Numbered from the stretch's first letter, positions 9,915-19,675 are shown. The stretch: 64,000 nt of DNA from Corynebacterium silvaticum (GCF_004382825.2 NZ_SDQO02000004.1:62001-126000); one strand, 5' to 3'. Numbers and translations are program-made. The notes: generated by a model from the sequence alone, not told the origin.

Positions 9915-9940
9915 AATCATCGACAACGATCGATATGATT
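9915..9940. promoter_or_regulatory. Possible DeoR operator dyad
   Basis: AATCAT (9915-9920) and ATGATT (9935-9940) form an inverted repeat 14 nt apart in the 124-bp gap between the deoR-type gene and the divergent unknown gene. The placement suits an autoregulatory operator. The arms are short, so this is suggestive only. Confidence 0.3.
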
Positions 9941-10004
9941 CCTATCCTTTTACATAAGAATCAAAAGAGCCCACCTCAGGAACCTTTTCAGGAGACGAAT
10001 CGCC

Positions 10005-10364
10005 ATGATCAGCACCACAGGAATTTATGCCAGCACCGACCTCGCCCACGACATCCTGCGCAATCTTCCACCAAAATTAGCCGCAGTGACGGTGCCATGG
10101 GAAGAGAATGCCACGTCGCAAGCTGCAAAGCTAGAAACTGTCGAATGTGCCATTATCGACGTCAGCAAGGGGATCGAGCGCGAAGCCATCGCTGCCCCAC
10201 ACGCAAAACCGGTGCTTATCATCGGTGACACAGACAGCTTCCACGCCGACAACTTGCGCGGCCACGGAGTTAAAGTCATGGAATCTTCCCCACGTGCGCT
10301 TGCCGACGTCCTAGCCAAGTTCTCCGCCCATGTGGATACCGAATTAGGAAGGTTAGCTGCTTAA
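10005..10364 (+). CDS. Conserved hypothetical protein, 119 aa
   Basis: Not recognised. It is a soluble protein without signal or membrane segment. Alternating hydrophobic strands and helices (ECAIIDVSKGIEREAI, KPVLIIGDTDSFHADNL) look like a small alpha/beta domain. The ATG start follows CAGGAGACG with good spacing. It is divergent from the DeoR regulator and therefore a candidate target of it. A strong terminator follows. Confidence 0.7.
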   Translation: MISTTGIYASTDLAHDILRNLPPKLAAVTVPWEENATSQAAKLETVECAIIDVSKGIEREAIAAPHAKPVLIIGDTDSFHADNLRGHGVKVMESSPRALADVLAKFSAHVDTELGRLAA

Positions 10365-10370
10365 TACACA

Positions 10371-10410
10371 AAAGTGGCCGTGATCGATATTAATCACGGC
10401 CACTTTTTGA
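10371..10410. terminator. Bidirectional terminator
   Basis: AAAGTGGCCGTGAT (10371-10384) pairs perfectly with ATCACGGCCACTTT (10393-10406), with T-runs on both sides. It separates the convergent 119-aa gene and the PspC gene. Confidence 0.85.
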
Positions 10411-10416
10411 CAAGTC

Positions 10417-10614
10417 CTAGTACTTGGGCATGATAAACCAAGCAACAATATAAAGAAGAACCTGCGGGCCGGGTAGGAGAATGCTCGCAACAAAGAGAAT
10501 CCGAAGAAGAGTGACGTTGATTCCATAGGTCCCTCCAATACCGCTCAGGACTCCACCCACCCAGTTCTGGGTAGTGCTCCGGACGAGGCGTCGTCCATAA
10601 AAATGTGTATCCAT
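10417..10614 (-). CDS. PspC-domain small membrane protein
   Basis: 65 residues with the PspC domain pattern: basic N-terminus, GGVLSGIGGTYGINVTLLR, then hydrophobic segments ending YIVAWFIMPKY. Such proteins sit in the cytoplasmic membrane and are linked to envelope stress responses. The gene is monocistronic and no pspA lies nearby. The start ATG follows AGAAGGACTTTCACC. Confidence 0.85.
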   Translation of the reverse strand: MDTHFYGRRLVRSTTQNWVGGVLSGIGGTYGINVTLLRILFVASILLPGPQVLLYIVAWFIMPKY

Positions 10615-10716
10615 GGTGAAAGTCCTTCTCTATCGAATATCTGATTGCCTTACCACTTCATAATGGCGCAATCAGCAGGACCCTCATATCAGGGAAACCC
10701 CTGAAAAATTCCCGAT

Positions 10717-11193
10717 TTATCCGCTCACATAGTCATCCGGGTCAAAATCCACAGCCGCGATCTTTTCAAAATAATCACGTAAGACCACTGCATGCTCTGG
10801 GGTCATCGCATCAAAGACCAATTTCCTGACGACTTCTACATGACCAGGCGCCGCAGAACGTAACCGCTCTTCACCTTCGCGAGTCAGCTGTACATAAACG
10901 CCCCGAGCATCGTCCGGACATCGTTTCTTAGCCACTAGACCACGCTTTTCCATCCTTGTGATCTGATGAGACGTGCGGCTTCGATCCCAGTTAAGAGAGA
11001 TGCACAGGTCCCGAAGCCGGATAATATGGTCAGGACTTTCGGAAAGATTCACCAAAACTGCAAACTCCGGAGAAGTTAGCCCCGGCCCTGCCTGCAATGT
11101 GTCGTCGATCCCCCTACTAACTTTTCGATTCGCAGCAAGCATCAGACGCCACAGGGATTGTTCTTCATCATTGAGCCATCTCGGAGTTGTCAT
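10717..11193 (-). CDS. MarR-family transcriptional regulator
   Basis: Winged-helix dimeric repressor, about 158 residues from the ATG at 11193 (MTTPRWLNDEEQ). The in-frame extension to 11268 is hydrophobic and unlike the family. The DNA-binding wing is visible in KRGLVAKKRCPDDARGVYV and ended by QLTREGEERL. It is divergent from the YceI gene and shares a 198-bp control region that contains a dyad directly after the -10 box of the yceI promoter. Confidence 0.9.
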   Translation of the reverse strand: MTTPRWLNDEEQSLWRLMLAANRKVSRGIDDTLQAGPGLTSPEFAVLVNLSESPDHIIRLRDLCISLNWDRSRTSHQITRMEKRGLVAKKRCPDDARGVYVQLTREGEERLRSAAPGHVEVVRKLVFDAMTPEHAVVLRDYFEKIAAVDFDPDDYVSG

Positions 11194-11311
11194 GAGTGTA
11201 AAGACTAGCCCTATTCCCAACCAAATGAAAATAGAGAAAGTGCGACAGGCACTAGCATTTAATCCCAACTACCTGCAATAATAAAATCCAAAAATTTCTT
11301 TAGACCTTTAG

Positions 11312-11362
11312 TTGACATATCACCAAAAGGGTGTATAGTTGCAATTGTTGATACGACAACAA
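11312..11362 (+). promoter_or_regulatory. yceI promoter with overlapping operator dyad
   Basis: TTGACA (11312-11317), a 16-nt spacer and TATAGT (11334-11339) form a near-consensus sigma-A promoter. Immediately downstream, TTGTTG-ATACGA-CAACAA (11345-11362) is a perfect 6-bp dyad in the usual repressor position, fitting the divergent MarR regulator. Confidence 0.65.
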
Positions 11363-11391
11363 AAAATAAACTTATTTGATAGGAGAGCCAC

Positions 11392-11919
11392 ATGAGCCAC
11401 CTTAACGGAACCTATGTCCTAGATCCCGCACACACAACTATCGGTTTTATTGCCCGTCACGCCATGGTCACAAAAGTTCGTGGTCGCTTTACTGATTTCA
11501 ACTCCACGGTCACCGTTGACGAGTCAGCAGCTACTGTTAATGCAACAATCCAAACCGAGTCGATTACCACAGGCAATGACGATCGCGACAACCACGTACG
11601 GGGCATCGACTTCTTTAACACTGCAGAGTTTCCCGAGATGACTTTTACCTCTACCAGCGTTTCCATATCTGGCGACAAAGCCACGGTCACAGGCGATCTC
11701 ACGATTAAGGGTGTGACCAAGCAAGTAGATCTTGATGTATCCATCGACGGAATCGCAGAAGATCCTTTTGGTAACACGCGACTGGGTTTTGAGGCCAGCA
11801 CCAAGATCAACCGAACTGATTTCGGAGTAGACTTCAACGCTCCCCTTAAAACCGGTGGTGTTTTACTTTCTGAAGAAATAAAGATTGAGATCGAAGGCTC
11901 TGCAATCAAGCAAGCCTAG
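11392..11919 (+). CDS. YceI-family protein
   Basis: 175 residues forming a lipocalin-like barrel family that binds polyisoprenoid chains. Family sequence is clear: YVLDPAHTTIGFIARHAMVTKVRG at the start, FFNTAEFPEMTFTS in the middle and GFEASTKINRTDFGV near the end. There is no signal peptide, so it is probably cytoplasmic, unlike E. coli YceI. A strong RBS (ATAGGAGAG) and promoter precede it, and the MarR gene is its likely regulator. Confidence 0.92.
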   Translation: MSHLNGTYVLDPAHTTIGFIARHAMVTKVRGRFTDFNSTVTVDESAATVNATIQTESITTGNDDRDNHVRGIDFFNTAEFPEMTFTSTSVSISGDKATVTGDLTIKGVTKQVDLDVSIDGIAEDPFGNTRLGFEASTKINRTDFGVDFNAPLKTGGVLLSEEIKIEIEGSAIKQA

Positions 11920-11932
11920 GCTCATACGTATT

Positions 11933-11963
11933 AAGGCGGCAGCTGTTTACCAGCTGCCGCCTT
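11933..11963. terminator. Bidirectional terminator
   Basis: AAGGCGGCAGCTG pairs perfectly with CAGCTGCCGCCTT around a 5-nt loop. It lies between the convergent yceI and the SbcC-like gene, whose stop is 5 nt further. Confidence 0.85.
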
Positions 11964-11967
11964 TGCT

Positions 11968-14541
11968 TTATGCCAACAGTTCCGCCATATTGTACTGGTG
12001 TTTTCCTACGACATAAGAGTATCGATCAGGCACACATGTTAAAACGAAGATCTGGGTACTTTTCCCTAGCTCGCTAAACAACATGGCCATAAGCCGTTGT
12101 CGTGTCGTATCTGTGGAACCTAGAGCATCGTCAACAAACACCGGCACTGATTCTTCGCTTACCAACCCAGCCACTGCAAACCGAGTCAGAATTGCCAGTT
12201 GTTCTTGTGCTCCCCCTGAAAGGTCTTTGACCGCAACAGTTTTATTTCCGGACGTACGGGCAACCACCGATAAGTTTTCATCAAGGTTAAAACTCACATC
12301 AGCACCGAACACCGGTGTGGCCAGTCGCGCTAGCTGCTCAACAAAAGGCTGCGCATATCGCCGCCGTGCTTCGTCTCGGTTACGAACCAACGTCTCAAAA
12401 AGCAGCTTCGCTGCCTCAGCTCGGCGTTTCACTGAAATTAACCGACGCTCGGCCACCTCGACCGCGGCAGTAGCCACATCTACTTTTTCTGCTACGCCTG
12501 TAGATAAAGAAATCATCTCCGCCAGAGCCCTAAGGTCGGCATCGCTGGTAAGGATGGTTCGCTCCAAGTCAGCTACTTTCGCTTGTGCCCCTTCAAAAAG
12601 TCCCTTGGCTAGCGATGAGTCCACATCAGTAGATAGCGCTTCAAGCTTTACAAGCGCTTCTTCATGTCTCTTCTGCACATCAGCAAGATCTTTTTCAAGG
12701 TTCTCAAGCGGAGCTTGCTTTTCTTCCTGCTGCAGAACTTCACGATTCGCAGAAATTCTCTTCTCTGATTCTTCTACCACAGCACGCTTCACCGCCGCGT
12801 TTTTCCTCGCGTTGCCGTCGATCCACGGCGCCAATGAGATTTCTATGTGCGCGATGTTGTGCCCGAGTTCTTCAATTCGGGCTTGGGTTGACTCTATAAG
12901 TTCTTCGAACTGAGCTACAGTCTTGTCCGGCTTGTGCACTTCTTCTAGGTCATCTTCGAGTGCCGTGCTCTGCCGTTGAAGGGTTTCTGCCTCCGCTATT
13001 TTTCGTTGTTTCTCTAGCAGAAGCTGTTGTGTCTTGCTTTCTTCAATCCGGCCTTGCCTGTGCCAATTCCGAAGTTCTTCTACATCGGCTGCGTTACCAA
13101 GTGCCACCTTTAATGCTGCTTCTGACTCTTCAACTGCAGCATTGCCTACACGCGCCGCGGATCCTGGAGAAAAAGTTGCTTCCACGGAACCGACTTTGAG
13201 CACGGTTTCTGTACCAATAGCAAAACTTTGAGCTACATCATCGGTATCAATCGAGGCACCATCCAGCGTTACAGAGGCAGGCTCATCTGATCGAATCAGA
13301 ATAGAAGCAGCGCTTGCGTCTCGTAACTCCACCGCAACTCGATACTCCGCATAAGCACGTTCAGCTTCCTCTAGTTGGGCATCTGTCACACGAGGAAAAC
13401 TCGTGATTACATCGAGTTTTTTATCCAGAGCCGCTAGTTCTTCCTTAACCGCGGCCAGCTCTTTTTGACGCTGAAAAGCTTTTGCTAAGGTGCTCTCCTT
13501 CCGAAGAGAAGACAGCTGCTCTCGTTCCTCTTTTAGCCGCTGCTGTACCTCTTGTTTTTCCTTATTCAACTCAGAAATATGTTTTTCTTCTGACTCAGCC
13601 CTGGCTTGTTCCTCCGCCAAACTTTGCTTCGACGCAGCCAACTCAGCTTCCTCAGTTGCCTGGTGCTCAATCTTCGCTTTCCGCTGAAGAAGTAAGCGAT
13701 CACTATATTCAACCTGCTCAAGTAGTCGATCGACTTCTGATTGCGCCAATGCAACCTGTTGTATGTGCTTTTGTACCGCTTCCCACTTTTCTTGGGCTTC
13801 TGCGCATTCTTTTTTGGCCTGGGGAAGCTGTTCCTCTGCTATAGCTTTCCGCTGAGTGGTAGCACTAATACGGCTGACTCTTCCTTCGAGCTCACTGCTC
13901 CTACGAGTCGCCTCGTCAAGATCGTGCTGTGCTTTATCCAGCTCATTGAGAGTTTTATCTAACTCACCGTTTTTCTTGATTTTCTGTCCCGAATAATAGC
14001 GCTTGAACTCCTTTTCAGCGGCAGAAATTAGTTCATTATCTTCGGCTTTGCTGATTGACTCTCCATCTCCTAGAGAAGCGCTTAATGAGGGGATTCCGGC
14101 AGCAGCAAATGTAACGTCGTATTTTCCCTGCTCCATGAACAAAGCCTCACGCAGATGCGTATCTAAGTGTTCATCGAGAATCGCAGAAAGTTTATTTTCA
14201 GCCTCTCTACCTGAGTAGTTCCCAGGAGTGGGAGCATGGATCACAAGTTCAGCGGCCCGAGAGTTATTCCATGTCTTAGAAATCGTAAAAGTGTATGGGC
14301 CAATGGTTGCAGTCAAAGAAGTTTTAGTAGGAACATCCTTATCCACAGGTTTAATGTCACGAACATTCTTTTTGCCCGTAGAGTATTGCTCTCCCAAAGT
14401 TATCGAGATCGCCTCCATAATGGTGGACTTACCCAACTCATTATCACCGGCGATCACAATAACGCCTTTTTCTGGGAGATCACGCAATTCCAGATGACCA
14501 ATGGAACGCATATCCTGGATTTGTATGTCATGAATACGCAT
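11968..14541 (-). CDS. SbcC/Rad50/YhaN-like ATPase
   Basis: 857 residues with SMC-type architecture. The N-terminal Walker A is GDNELGKS (about residues 32-39). A long charged coiled coil spans about residues 180-720. The C-terminal ABC signature is LSGGAQEQLAIL and Walker B is VPVFVDDALGSTD. It probably works with the SbcD-like nuclease encoded 6 nt upstream to process broken or structured DNA ends. It is shorter than E. coli SbcC. I do not see a CxxC zinc hook in the coil middle, which favours the YhaN-type subgroup over true SbcC. Confidence 0.88.
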   Translation of the reverse strand: MRIHDIQIQDMRSIGHLELRDLPEKGVIVIAGDNELGKSTIMEAISITLGEQYSTGKKNVRDIKPVDKDVPTKTSLTATIGPYTFTISKTWNNSRAAELVIHAPTPGNYSGREAENKLSAILDEHLDTHLREALFMEQGKYDVTFAAAGIPSLSASLGDGESISKAEDNELISAAEKEFKRYYSGQKIKKNGELDKTLNELDKAQHDLDEATRRSSELEGRVSRISATTQRKAIAEEQLPQAKKECAEAQEKWEAVQKHIQQVALAQSEVDRLLEQVEYSDRLLLQRKAKIEHQATEEAELAASKQSLAEEQARAESEEKHISELNKEKQEVQQRLKEEREQLSSLRKESTLAKAFQRQKELAAVKEELAALDKKLDVITSFPRVTDAQLEEAERAYAEYRVAVELRDASAASILIRSDEPASVTLDGASIDTDDVAQSFAIGTETVLKVGSVEATFSPGSAARVGNAAVEESEAALKVALGNAADVEELRNWHRQGRIEESKTQQLLLEKQRKIAEAETLQRQSTALEDDLEEVHKPDKTVAQFEELIESTQARIEELGHNIAHIEISLAPWIDGNARKNAAVKRAVVEESEKRISANREVLQQEEKQAPLENLEKDLADVQKRHEEALVKLEALSTDVDSSLAKGLFEGAQAKVADLERTILTSDADLRALAEMISLSTGVAEKVDVATAAVEVAERRLISVKRRAEAAKLLFETLVRNRDEARRRYAQPFVEQLARLATPVFGADVSFNLDENLSVVARTSGNKTVAVKDLSGGAQEQLAILTRFAVAGLVSEESVPVFVDDALGSTDTTRQRLMAMLFSELGKSTQIFVLTCVPDRYSYVVGKHQYNMAELLA

Positions 14542-14547
14542 CGTGAG

Positions 14548-15666
14548 TTATTGCTCCTTGCTCAGCCGGAATAGGAGATTGACAGCATCGCGAGCAGGCT
14601 GGCTATCCGTTGCCGCGAGTTCTTCTAACGTAGTTTTGGCAAAACCATAAAGGCCTAGATCGGAGAGTTCTTCCTCGGATGGATCGACGTGAAAATCCAT
14701 GAGCCTAGGCCTCTCATACAACGCTGCAAAAATAGGTTGAAGCCGTGATACCTCTTGCTCTACGTACTTCATTGTGGCCAGAGAAACGGTTCCTTGCAGT
14801 GCATACTTAACTACAGTCGTGGACTTATCTGGATATGCCTCAAGCATTGAGATAAAAGCTTCCGCTTCCTCTTGAGAGTTGATAGGAACAGTAAGCGCCT
14901 CAAAAACCCACGACCCACAGGGAATTTTTGTAACCTCAGCGGTACCTTTCCCTACCGTTACCACTAATACATTTCCGGAATCAGCTTCACCGCCACCAGT
15001 TGCCACTTCATAAAAATCAGTCGTTTCTGGTGCTCCCGAGTACCACATTCGACCGGTCTCCCCCACTGCTTGGGTTGAATGTGTGTCACCCAGCGCAATA
15101 TAGTCCACGGATGCATCTGCGAGTTTTCTTTCCGCTAAATCTAGGTTGATGAGATCCGGAATAATCTCATGTGTTCTCGCTTCAGTTTGTCCGTGTCCCA
15201 CTGCGATTCGGATGGCATCACTAGGGTCGAGCGCTTCCAAAGCAGCCCCCAAGACGTCATATGTAGCACGCTTGGTTTTTAGCGGTGCCCCCACAATCTC
15301 AACGCCTCTGCGCACCTCAATAGGGCTGGAGTCAGATAAAACATGGACGTTTTCCATATTTTCTGCCTGATAGAACAAGGAATCTGCGACAAGCGGGTCA
15401 TGGTTTCCTGATAAAAGATATACGGGCACCGGAAGCTTCTTTAATGCTTCTAAGGCTCTACCTGATGTTTTCTTCTCTAAAGAATTGTGTTCAAAGACGT
15501 CACCTGACATCACGATGAACTCGCAGTTCGTGTCTTCCGCAATGGCACCTAGACGAGCGATGGCGTTGATACGGGCGTCGTCGAAACGCGCCTGAGCATC
15601 GGAATCAAGAAACCACCTGATCATTCCGATCTGAAGATCCGATGTGTGTAAAAAGGTGACGGTCAT
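14548..15666 (-). CDS. SbcD/YhaO-like DNA exonuclease (metallophosphoesterase)
   Basis: 372 residues. The calcineurin-type metal motifs are present in order: FLHTSDLQIG (D-x-Q in place of D-x-H), VMSGDVFEH, LLSGNHDPL and VGHGQTEA, then YIALGDTHS. It is expected to be a Mn-dependent nuclease partnered with the ATPase encoded immediately downstream. The pair is the typical sbcDC/yhaON arrangement. Confidence 0.88.
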   Translation of the reverse strand: MTVTFLHTSDLQIGMIRWFLDSDAQARFDDARINAIARLGAIAEDTNCEFIVMSGDVFEHNSLEKKTSGRALEALKKLPVPVYLLSGNHDPLVADSLFYQAENMENVHVLSDSSPIEVRRGVEIVGAPLKTKRATYDVLGAALEALDPSDAIRIAVGHGQTEARTHEIIPDLINLDLAERKLADASVDYIALGDTHSTQAVGETGRMWYSGAPETTDFYEVATGGGEADSGNVLVVTVGKGTAEVTKIPCGSWVFEALTVPINSQEEAEAFISMLEAYPDKSTTVVKYALQGTVSLATMKYVEQEVSRLQPIFAALYERPRLMDFHVDPSEEELSDLGLYGFAKTTLEELAATDSQPARDAVNLLFRLSKEQ

Positions 15667-15714
15667 GAACTTTGTCTACCATGAGCATTCAACGCCAGAG
15701 GCACCGAGGTACCC

Positions 15715-16500
15715 CTACTCTCGGGTGAGGTGGTAGTACAGGTCTTCGATATCCGCAACGGCCTTGAGCTCGTCAATAGAGGTCAAAGACACGAGTCGCA
15801 TGGCTTTACGCAACAAAGACTCATCCGAATCTTCTAAAGCTGGCGCTTTCTTAGGAGAAGGAAGATCTGGCAAGGTTTTGCCGTCCCAAAAATGGCTTTT
15901 AACATTGCGCTCGCTGATGGAACGCGCTTGCATCGTGAGCGACTGCTCTAGTTTGAGCAAGTCCAAACCACGCAGTTCAAAAGCTAAAAGCGGTTCTGCT
16001 TCAAGCCGGTCCGCCGCAGCATAGGCAACTGCCACAGCATGCTTGCAACACACCACATGATCGGGGCAATCACACCAAAACTGTGCGCTTGATCCGATCA
16101 AGGTCTCGGCCACATCCTCGCTGAGTTTTCCTGCTTTTGCTCGCTTGATTCCGTTAGGTAATTCAGCCAGCTCAGCAGTAACAGCAGCTAAGTCATCCGT
16201 ATCGCGATACGGCAAAGAAATGGTCACACGAAACGGCTCGTTCTGGGATCCGACAACATTAGCAGAAATCGTCGAGCCATCAAGTTTCAAGTTAAGAACG
16301 TTGTTGTTTCTAGCGTAATCGCGCCCCCGTTTCAGACGCCCCTGATCTGTATGGTGATGCACAAGATCGCGCACTTTGCGTGCCACAGCGTTAAATTGCG
16401 TGGTTTCCCGCAAATCCGGTAGCTCCTCGGGAGAAGATACTCGCTTCTTTGCCCCGAAGTTTGCGTAGATGACGTTGTCTTTGGAAGGACGCTGAGGCAT
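15715..16500 (-). CDS. SWIM zinc-finger protein
   Basis: 261 residues. The SWIM signature is WCDCPDHVVCCKHAVAVAYA (about residues 143-162), a CxCxnCxH zinc site, preceded by a beta-rich domain and followed by a helical tail. Such proteins are found beside SNF2-type helicases in many actinobacteria. Here the helicase gene ends 1 nt upstream of its ATG, so the two are one unit. Function is unproven; DNA repair or protein-DNA interaction is inferred. Confidence 0.85.
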   Translation of the reverse strand: MPQRPSKDNVIYANFGAKKRVSSPEELPDLRETTQFNAVARKVRDLVHHHTDQGRLKRGRDYARNNNVLNLKLDGSTISANVVGSQNEPFRVTISLPYRDTDDLAAVTAELAELPNGIKRAKAGKLSEDVAETLIGSSAQFWCDCPDHVVCCKHAVAVAYAAADRLEAEPLLAFELRGLDLLKLEQSLTMQARSISERNVKSHFWDGKTLPDLPSPKKAPALEDSDESLLRKAMRLVSLTSIDELKAVADIEDLYYHLTRE

Positions 16501-16501
16501 A

Positions 16502-19500
16502 TTATGTGTCCCTTCCTCTATAGCTCATGAGCATGGCGAGTTCTTCAGGAGAAAGCTCTGTCAGCCAGCCTTCTCCCTCACCGACAACGGCGGAGGCCAG
16601 CTCAGTTTTTCCGTCGAGAATATCCTGAATCGATTCTTCCAACGTGCCTGCGGTAATCATTTTATAAACGGTGACGTCTTTGCGCTGCCCGATCCTAAAG
16701 GCACGGTCGGTTGCCTGATTTTCTACTGCAGGATTCCACCAACGGTCCATGTGGACAACTATGGACGCAGCCGTAAGGTTCAAACCGGTTCCTCCTGCTT
16801 TAAGAGACAAAATCATAGCGGGAGGCCCCTCCGGACTCTGGAAAGTCTCCACCATGCGGTCACGCCCAACCTTGCTTACACCACCGTGTAGGAAAGGGAT
16901 CTGTGTGCCAAAGTAACCCGAAAGATAAGGGGCAAGAATCTCTCCAAAAACCCGATACTGCGTGAATATGAGGAGCTTCTGTTCCGATTCCACAGCGTCT
17001 GCAACCAGACGCATAAGTTCTTCCACTTTCCCTGACCGATGCTTACCTTTTACAGTGACGTCGGAACCATCGGCCAAAAAATGCGCCGGATGGTTACAGA
17101 TCTGCTTAATTTTGGTCAAAGCAGACAGCACTAAACCGCGTTTAGAGATTCCTTCTGCCTGGTCAATCTGTTTCTGTATGTCTTCCACATAAGCCCGGTA
17201 CAAGGCAGCTTGCTCGGGTTTCATGTCCACAGTCAGGATAATTTCGGTCTTCTCTGGCAAATCATCGACGATACTAGGATCTGTTTTCAATCTCCGCAGG
17301 ACAAAGGGAGCGGTCAAGGCACGAAGCCGCTCCGTCATGGCCTCATCCTGTTCACGCTCAATGGCCCTGGCAAAGTGGTTTCGGAAAAAGGACGCAGAGC
17401 CTAGGACACCCGGATTACAAAAATCAAGAATTGATCGCATCTCAGAAAGACGATTCTCCACCGGGGTTCCGGTTAATGCGATTCTGTGTTTTGACGGCAT
17501 CGCTCGTACAGCTTTGGAAACTTTAGTCGCCGAGTTTTTAATCTGCTGTGCCTCGTCTAGGGCTACGCGCTCCCACTGTATTTGGGAGAGAAGCTGATGA
17601 TCCCGTGCGATCGTTCCGTAACTGGTCACCACGATGTCGCTTGCCTGCACTTTTTCTAGGAAAGCCGCGTCGCGCAAGCGGGACGAGCCGTGATGGACAA
17701 GAACCCGCAGACTAGGAACGAACTTGTGAGCTTCCCGAGCCCAGTTCCCTACTACCGATGTGGGAGCTACGACGAGTGTAGGACCACGCTGTACTTCTGA
17801 CTGTTCTGATCGCTCCGCTGCCTCCAGGGACAGCAACTGTAGTGTTTTGCCCAACCCCATGTCGTCGGCAAGCACAGCGCCAAGGCCGTTATTAGACATC
17901 CACGCTAGCCAATCGACGCCCCTGCGTTGGTATTCGCGCAAGGTCGCATGCACGGTGTCTGGTAGCTCAATACGCTGAGGCGCTGGGATGTCTTGAGAAA
18001 CAAGTCCGCCAACCAGAGCTGTATGCCACGTTGATCCCTGAAATTCGACGGGTTCTTTTTCCGCAGCTTTTATAGCGATTTCGCGTAGCTCAGCGAGAGT
18101 CACCTGCCCGAAATCGGCGAATTCGTTGTTAAAGCGTTCAGCAAGGGTTTCAGCATGAGCCTCCAATTGCTGCCACCCAGGTTGATCATTCGCTTTAGCT
18201 AGCTGAGCCACCATCATTGCGTGATCCAACTCTGCGCGTTTGCGTTTCCGAGACTGCGCAGCCAGCTCAGACGTGTACTCGCTGATTCGTTTCACTGCTG
18301 CGGTGTCTGCCATGACCCATTCACCGCGAAGACGAATAAGCCCGGATTTAGAACGCACCAGCTCATTCATTTCTTCATCGCTGAGCTCAACGCTTCCCAC
18401 AGAAATGCGCCAGTTATAGTCAACGATTTTATCTAAGCCGATCTTGGCCTGCGTCGATGATTCTGCCGGATCTCCGATGTCGATATGAGCTTTTGTCTCC
18501 TGCTGGCTCCATGCCCTGGGCAACATAACGGCAAAGCCCCGAGACTTCAGCGTAGTAACAGCGGAACCGATGAACTCGACTAGCTCATCCGTAGAGAGGT
18601 AACAATCCCAGTCCCCTGCGTTGTCTGCCCGTTGCAGCGCATACCGTTGAAGGGAGTTTGTGTGTTCCCTCGCCGGATCTAGTAGAGGCGTAACCACAAT
18701 CGCTTCCCGCAAAAGCGCCTGGAGCCTTTCCACCGTAGTCCGATCGAACTTACTGACCGCGATGGGTTGCGGAGAATCTACGCCAGACCGCACCTGGACA
18801 CGCACTGGCCAGAGGATGTCTATGGGATCCATGACAGAGTCGTCTTCTTTAGGCGGCTCCTCAACGAGGAAAACGATCTGTAGATTTACAGAGGCAATAG
18901 AGTCTTTCCAGGAATTAAGCGCAGAAACCAACTGGGCAGTCCCTTTACGCAGCGCCGTGCTGTGGAGCAAAGCGCTGGAGAAATTGTGCCACTCTGTGGG
19001 TCGCGGCTCAGCAGCTAGTCCTTGCAGCAGCGAATGCGCAATCCAATGAGGAAGGTCATCCGCAATGTCCTCGGCAACGGCAGTCCCGCCGTTTGCCACT
19101 AGTACGCCGGGCGCCGCAGCCGTCATCTGTGCTATCCACCCGCGTTCCGAAAGCCCGGAAGAAAGCTGCCACATGGGCCACCACTGATGGTCGGCAAAAC
19201 TCATCTTGATGGTGACGCGCCCAGCTCTGACAAACTGCGTCAGTCCTTCATACATACGGACCAACCACAAAAGGTCGGGCGCAATACTTGAGCGCTGATC
19301 CACAGTAGCCGTCATGGGGGTAACTGCAGCGATGGTGGCTAAAACGCTCACCGCTTGTTCGGGAGTAAACGCCACAGTAGGAAGAGGCAGAGTAACCTCT
19401 CGGCCCTTAGGAGTGAGCAAGGTAGTACGCACTCTATGGTTAAAGCGTTTTCCTGCAAGAATCCCCATAATTTGCGGGGGAAATGTCCCCTCCGGCACGG

Positions 19501-19597
19501 AGTCAGCCGTCACAATTTTGTGGCCCTCCACCTGTTCTATCCACAAATGCAGACCAGAGGCCTTGAGCCAAAGTCCATGGAGCAGGTGGGTAGTCAT
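16502..19597 (-). CDS. SNF2-family DEAD/DEAH-box helicase
   Basis: 1031 residues. The N-terminal half is the actinobacterial SNF2-associated domain. The ATPase core follows: LADDMGLGKTLQ (motif I), VVAPTSVVGNW (Ia), LDEAQQIKN (DEAQ box), LTGTPVENR (III), and C-terminal helicase motifs HGGVSK, SLKAGGTGLNLT and RAFRIGQRKDV (VI). It is probably a DNA translocase or remodeler. The SWIM gene follows it on the same strand, then the SbcD/SbcC-like pair, giving an apparent DNA-maintenance block. Confidence 0.93.
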   Translation of the reverse strand: MTTHLLHGLWLKASGLHLWIEQVEGHKIVTADSVPEGTFPPQIMGILAGKRFNHRVRTTLLTPKGREVTLPLPTVAFTPEQAVSVLATIAAVTPMTATVDQRSSIAPDLLWLVRMYEGLTQFVRAGRVTIKMSFADHQWWPMWQLSSGLSERGWIAQMTAAAPGVLVANGGTAVAEDIADDLPHWIAHSLLQGLAAEPRPTEWHNFSSALLHSTALRKGTAQLVSALNSWKDSIASVNLQIVFLVEEPPKEDDSVMDPIDILWPVRVQVRSGVDSPQPIAVSKFDRTTVERLQALLREAIVVTPLLDPAREHTNSLQRYALQRADNAGDWDCYLSTDELVEFIGSAVTTLKSRGFAVMLPRAWSQQETKAHIDIGDPAESSTQAKIGLDKIVDYNWRISVGSVELSDEEMNELVRSKSGLIRLRGEWVMADTAAVKRISEYTSELAAQSRKRKRAELDHAMMVAQLAKANDQPGWQQLEAHAETLAERFNNEFADFGQVTLAELREIAIKAAEKEPVEFQGSTWHTALVGGLVSQDIPAPQRIELPDTVHATLREYQRRGVDWLAWMSNNGLGAVLADDMGLGKTLQLLSLEAAERSEQSEVQRGPTLVVAPTSVVGNWAREAHKFVPSLRVLVHHGSSRLRDAAFLEKVQASDIVVTSYGTIARDHQLLSQIQWERVALDEAQQIKNSATKVSKAVRAMPSKHRIALTGTPVENRLSEMRSILDFCNPGVLGSASFFRNHFARAIEREQDEAMTERLRALTAPFVLRRLKTDPSIVDDLPEKTEIILTVDMKPEQAALYRAYVEDIQKQIDQAEGISKRGLVLSALTKIKQICNHPAHFLADGSDVTVKGKHRSGKVEELMRLVADAVESEQKLLIFTQYRVFGEILAPYLSGYFGTQIPFLHGGVSKVGRDRMVETFQSPEGPPAMILSLKAGGTGLNLTAASIVVHMDRWWNPAVENQATDRAFRIGQRKDVTVYKMITAGTLEESIQDILDGKTELASAVVGEGEGWLTELSPEELAMLMSYRGRDT

Positions 19598-19675
19598 CTA
19601 CTTAGTCTTACCAGCTTGTGAAGATATTCCGTAACGGTCAGGTAGTGTTTGAGAGAATAATTTTTGGAGGTTGTG

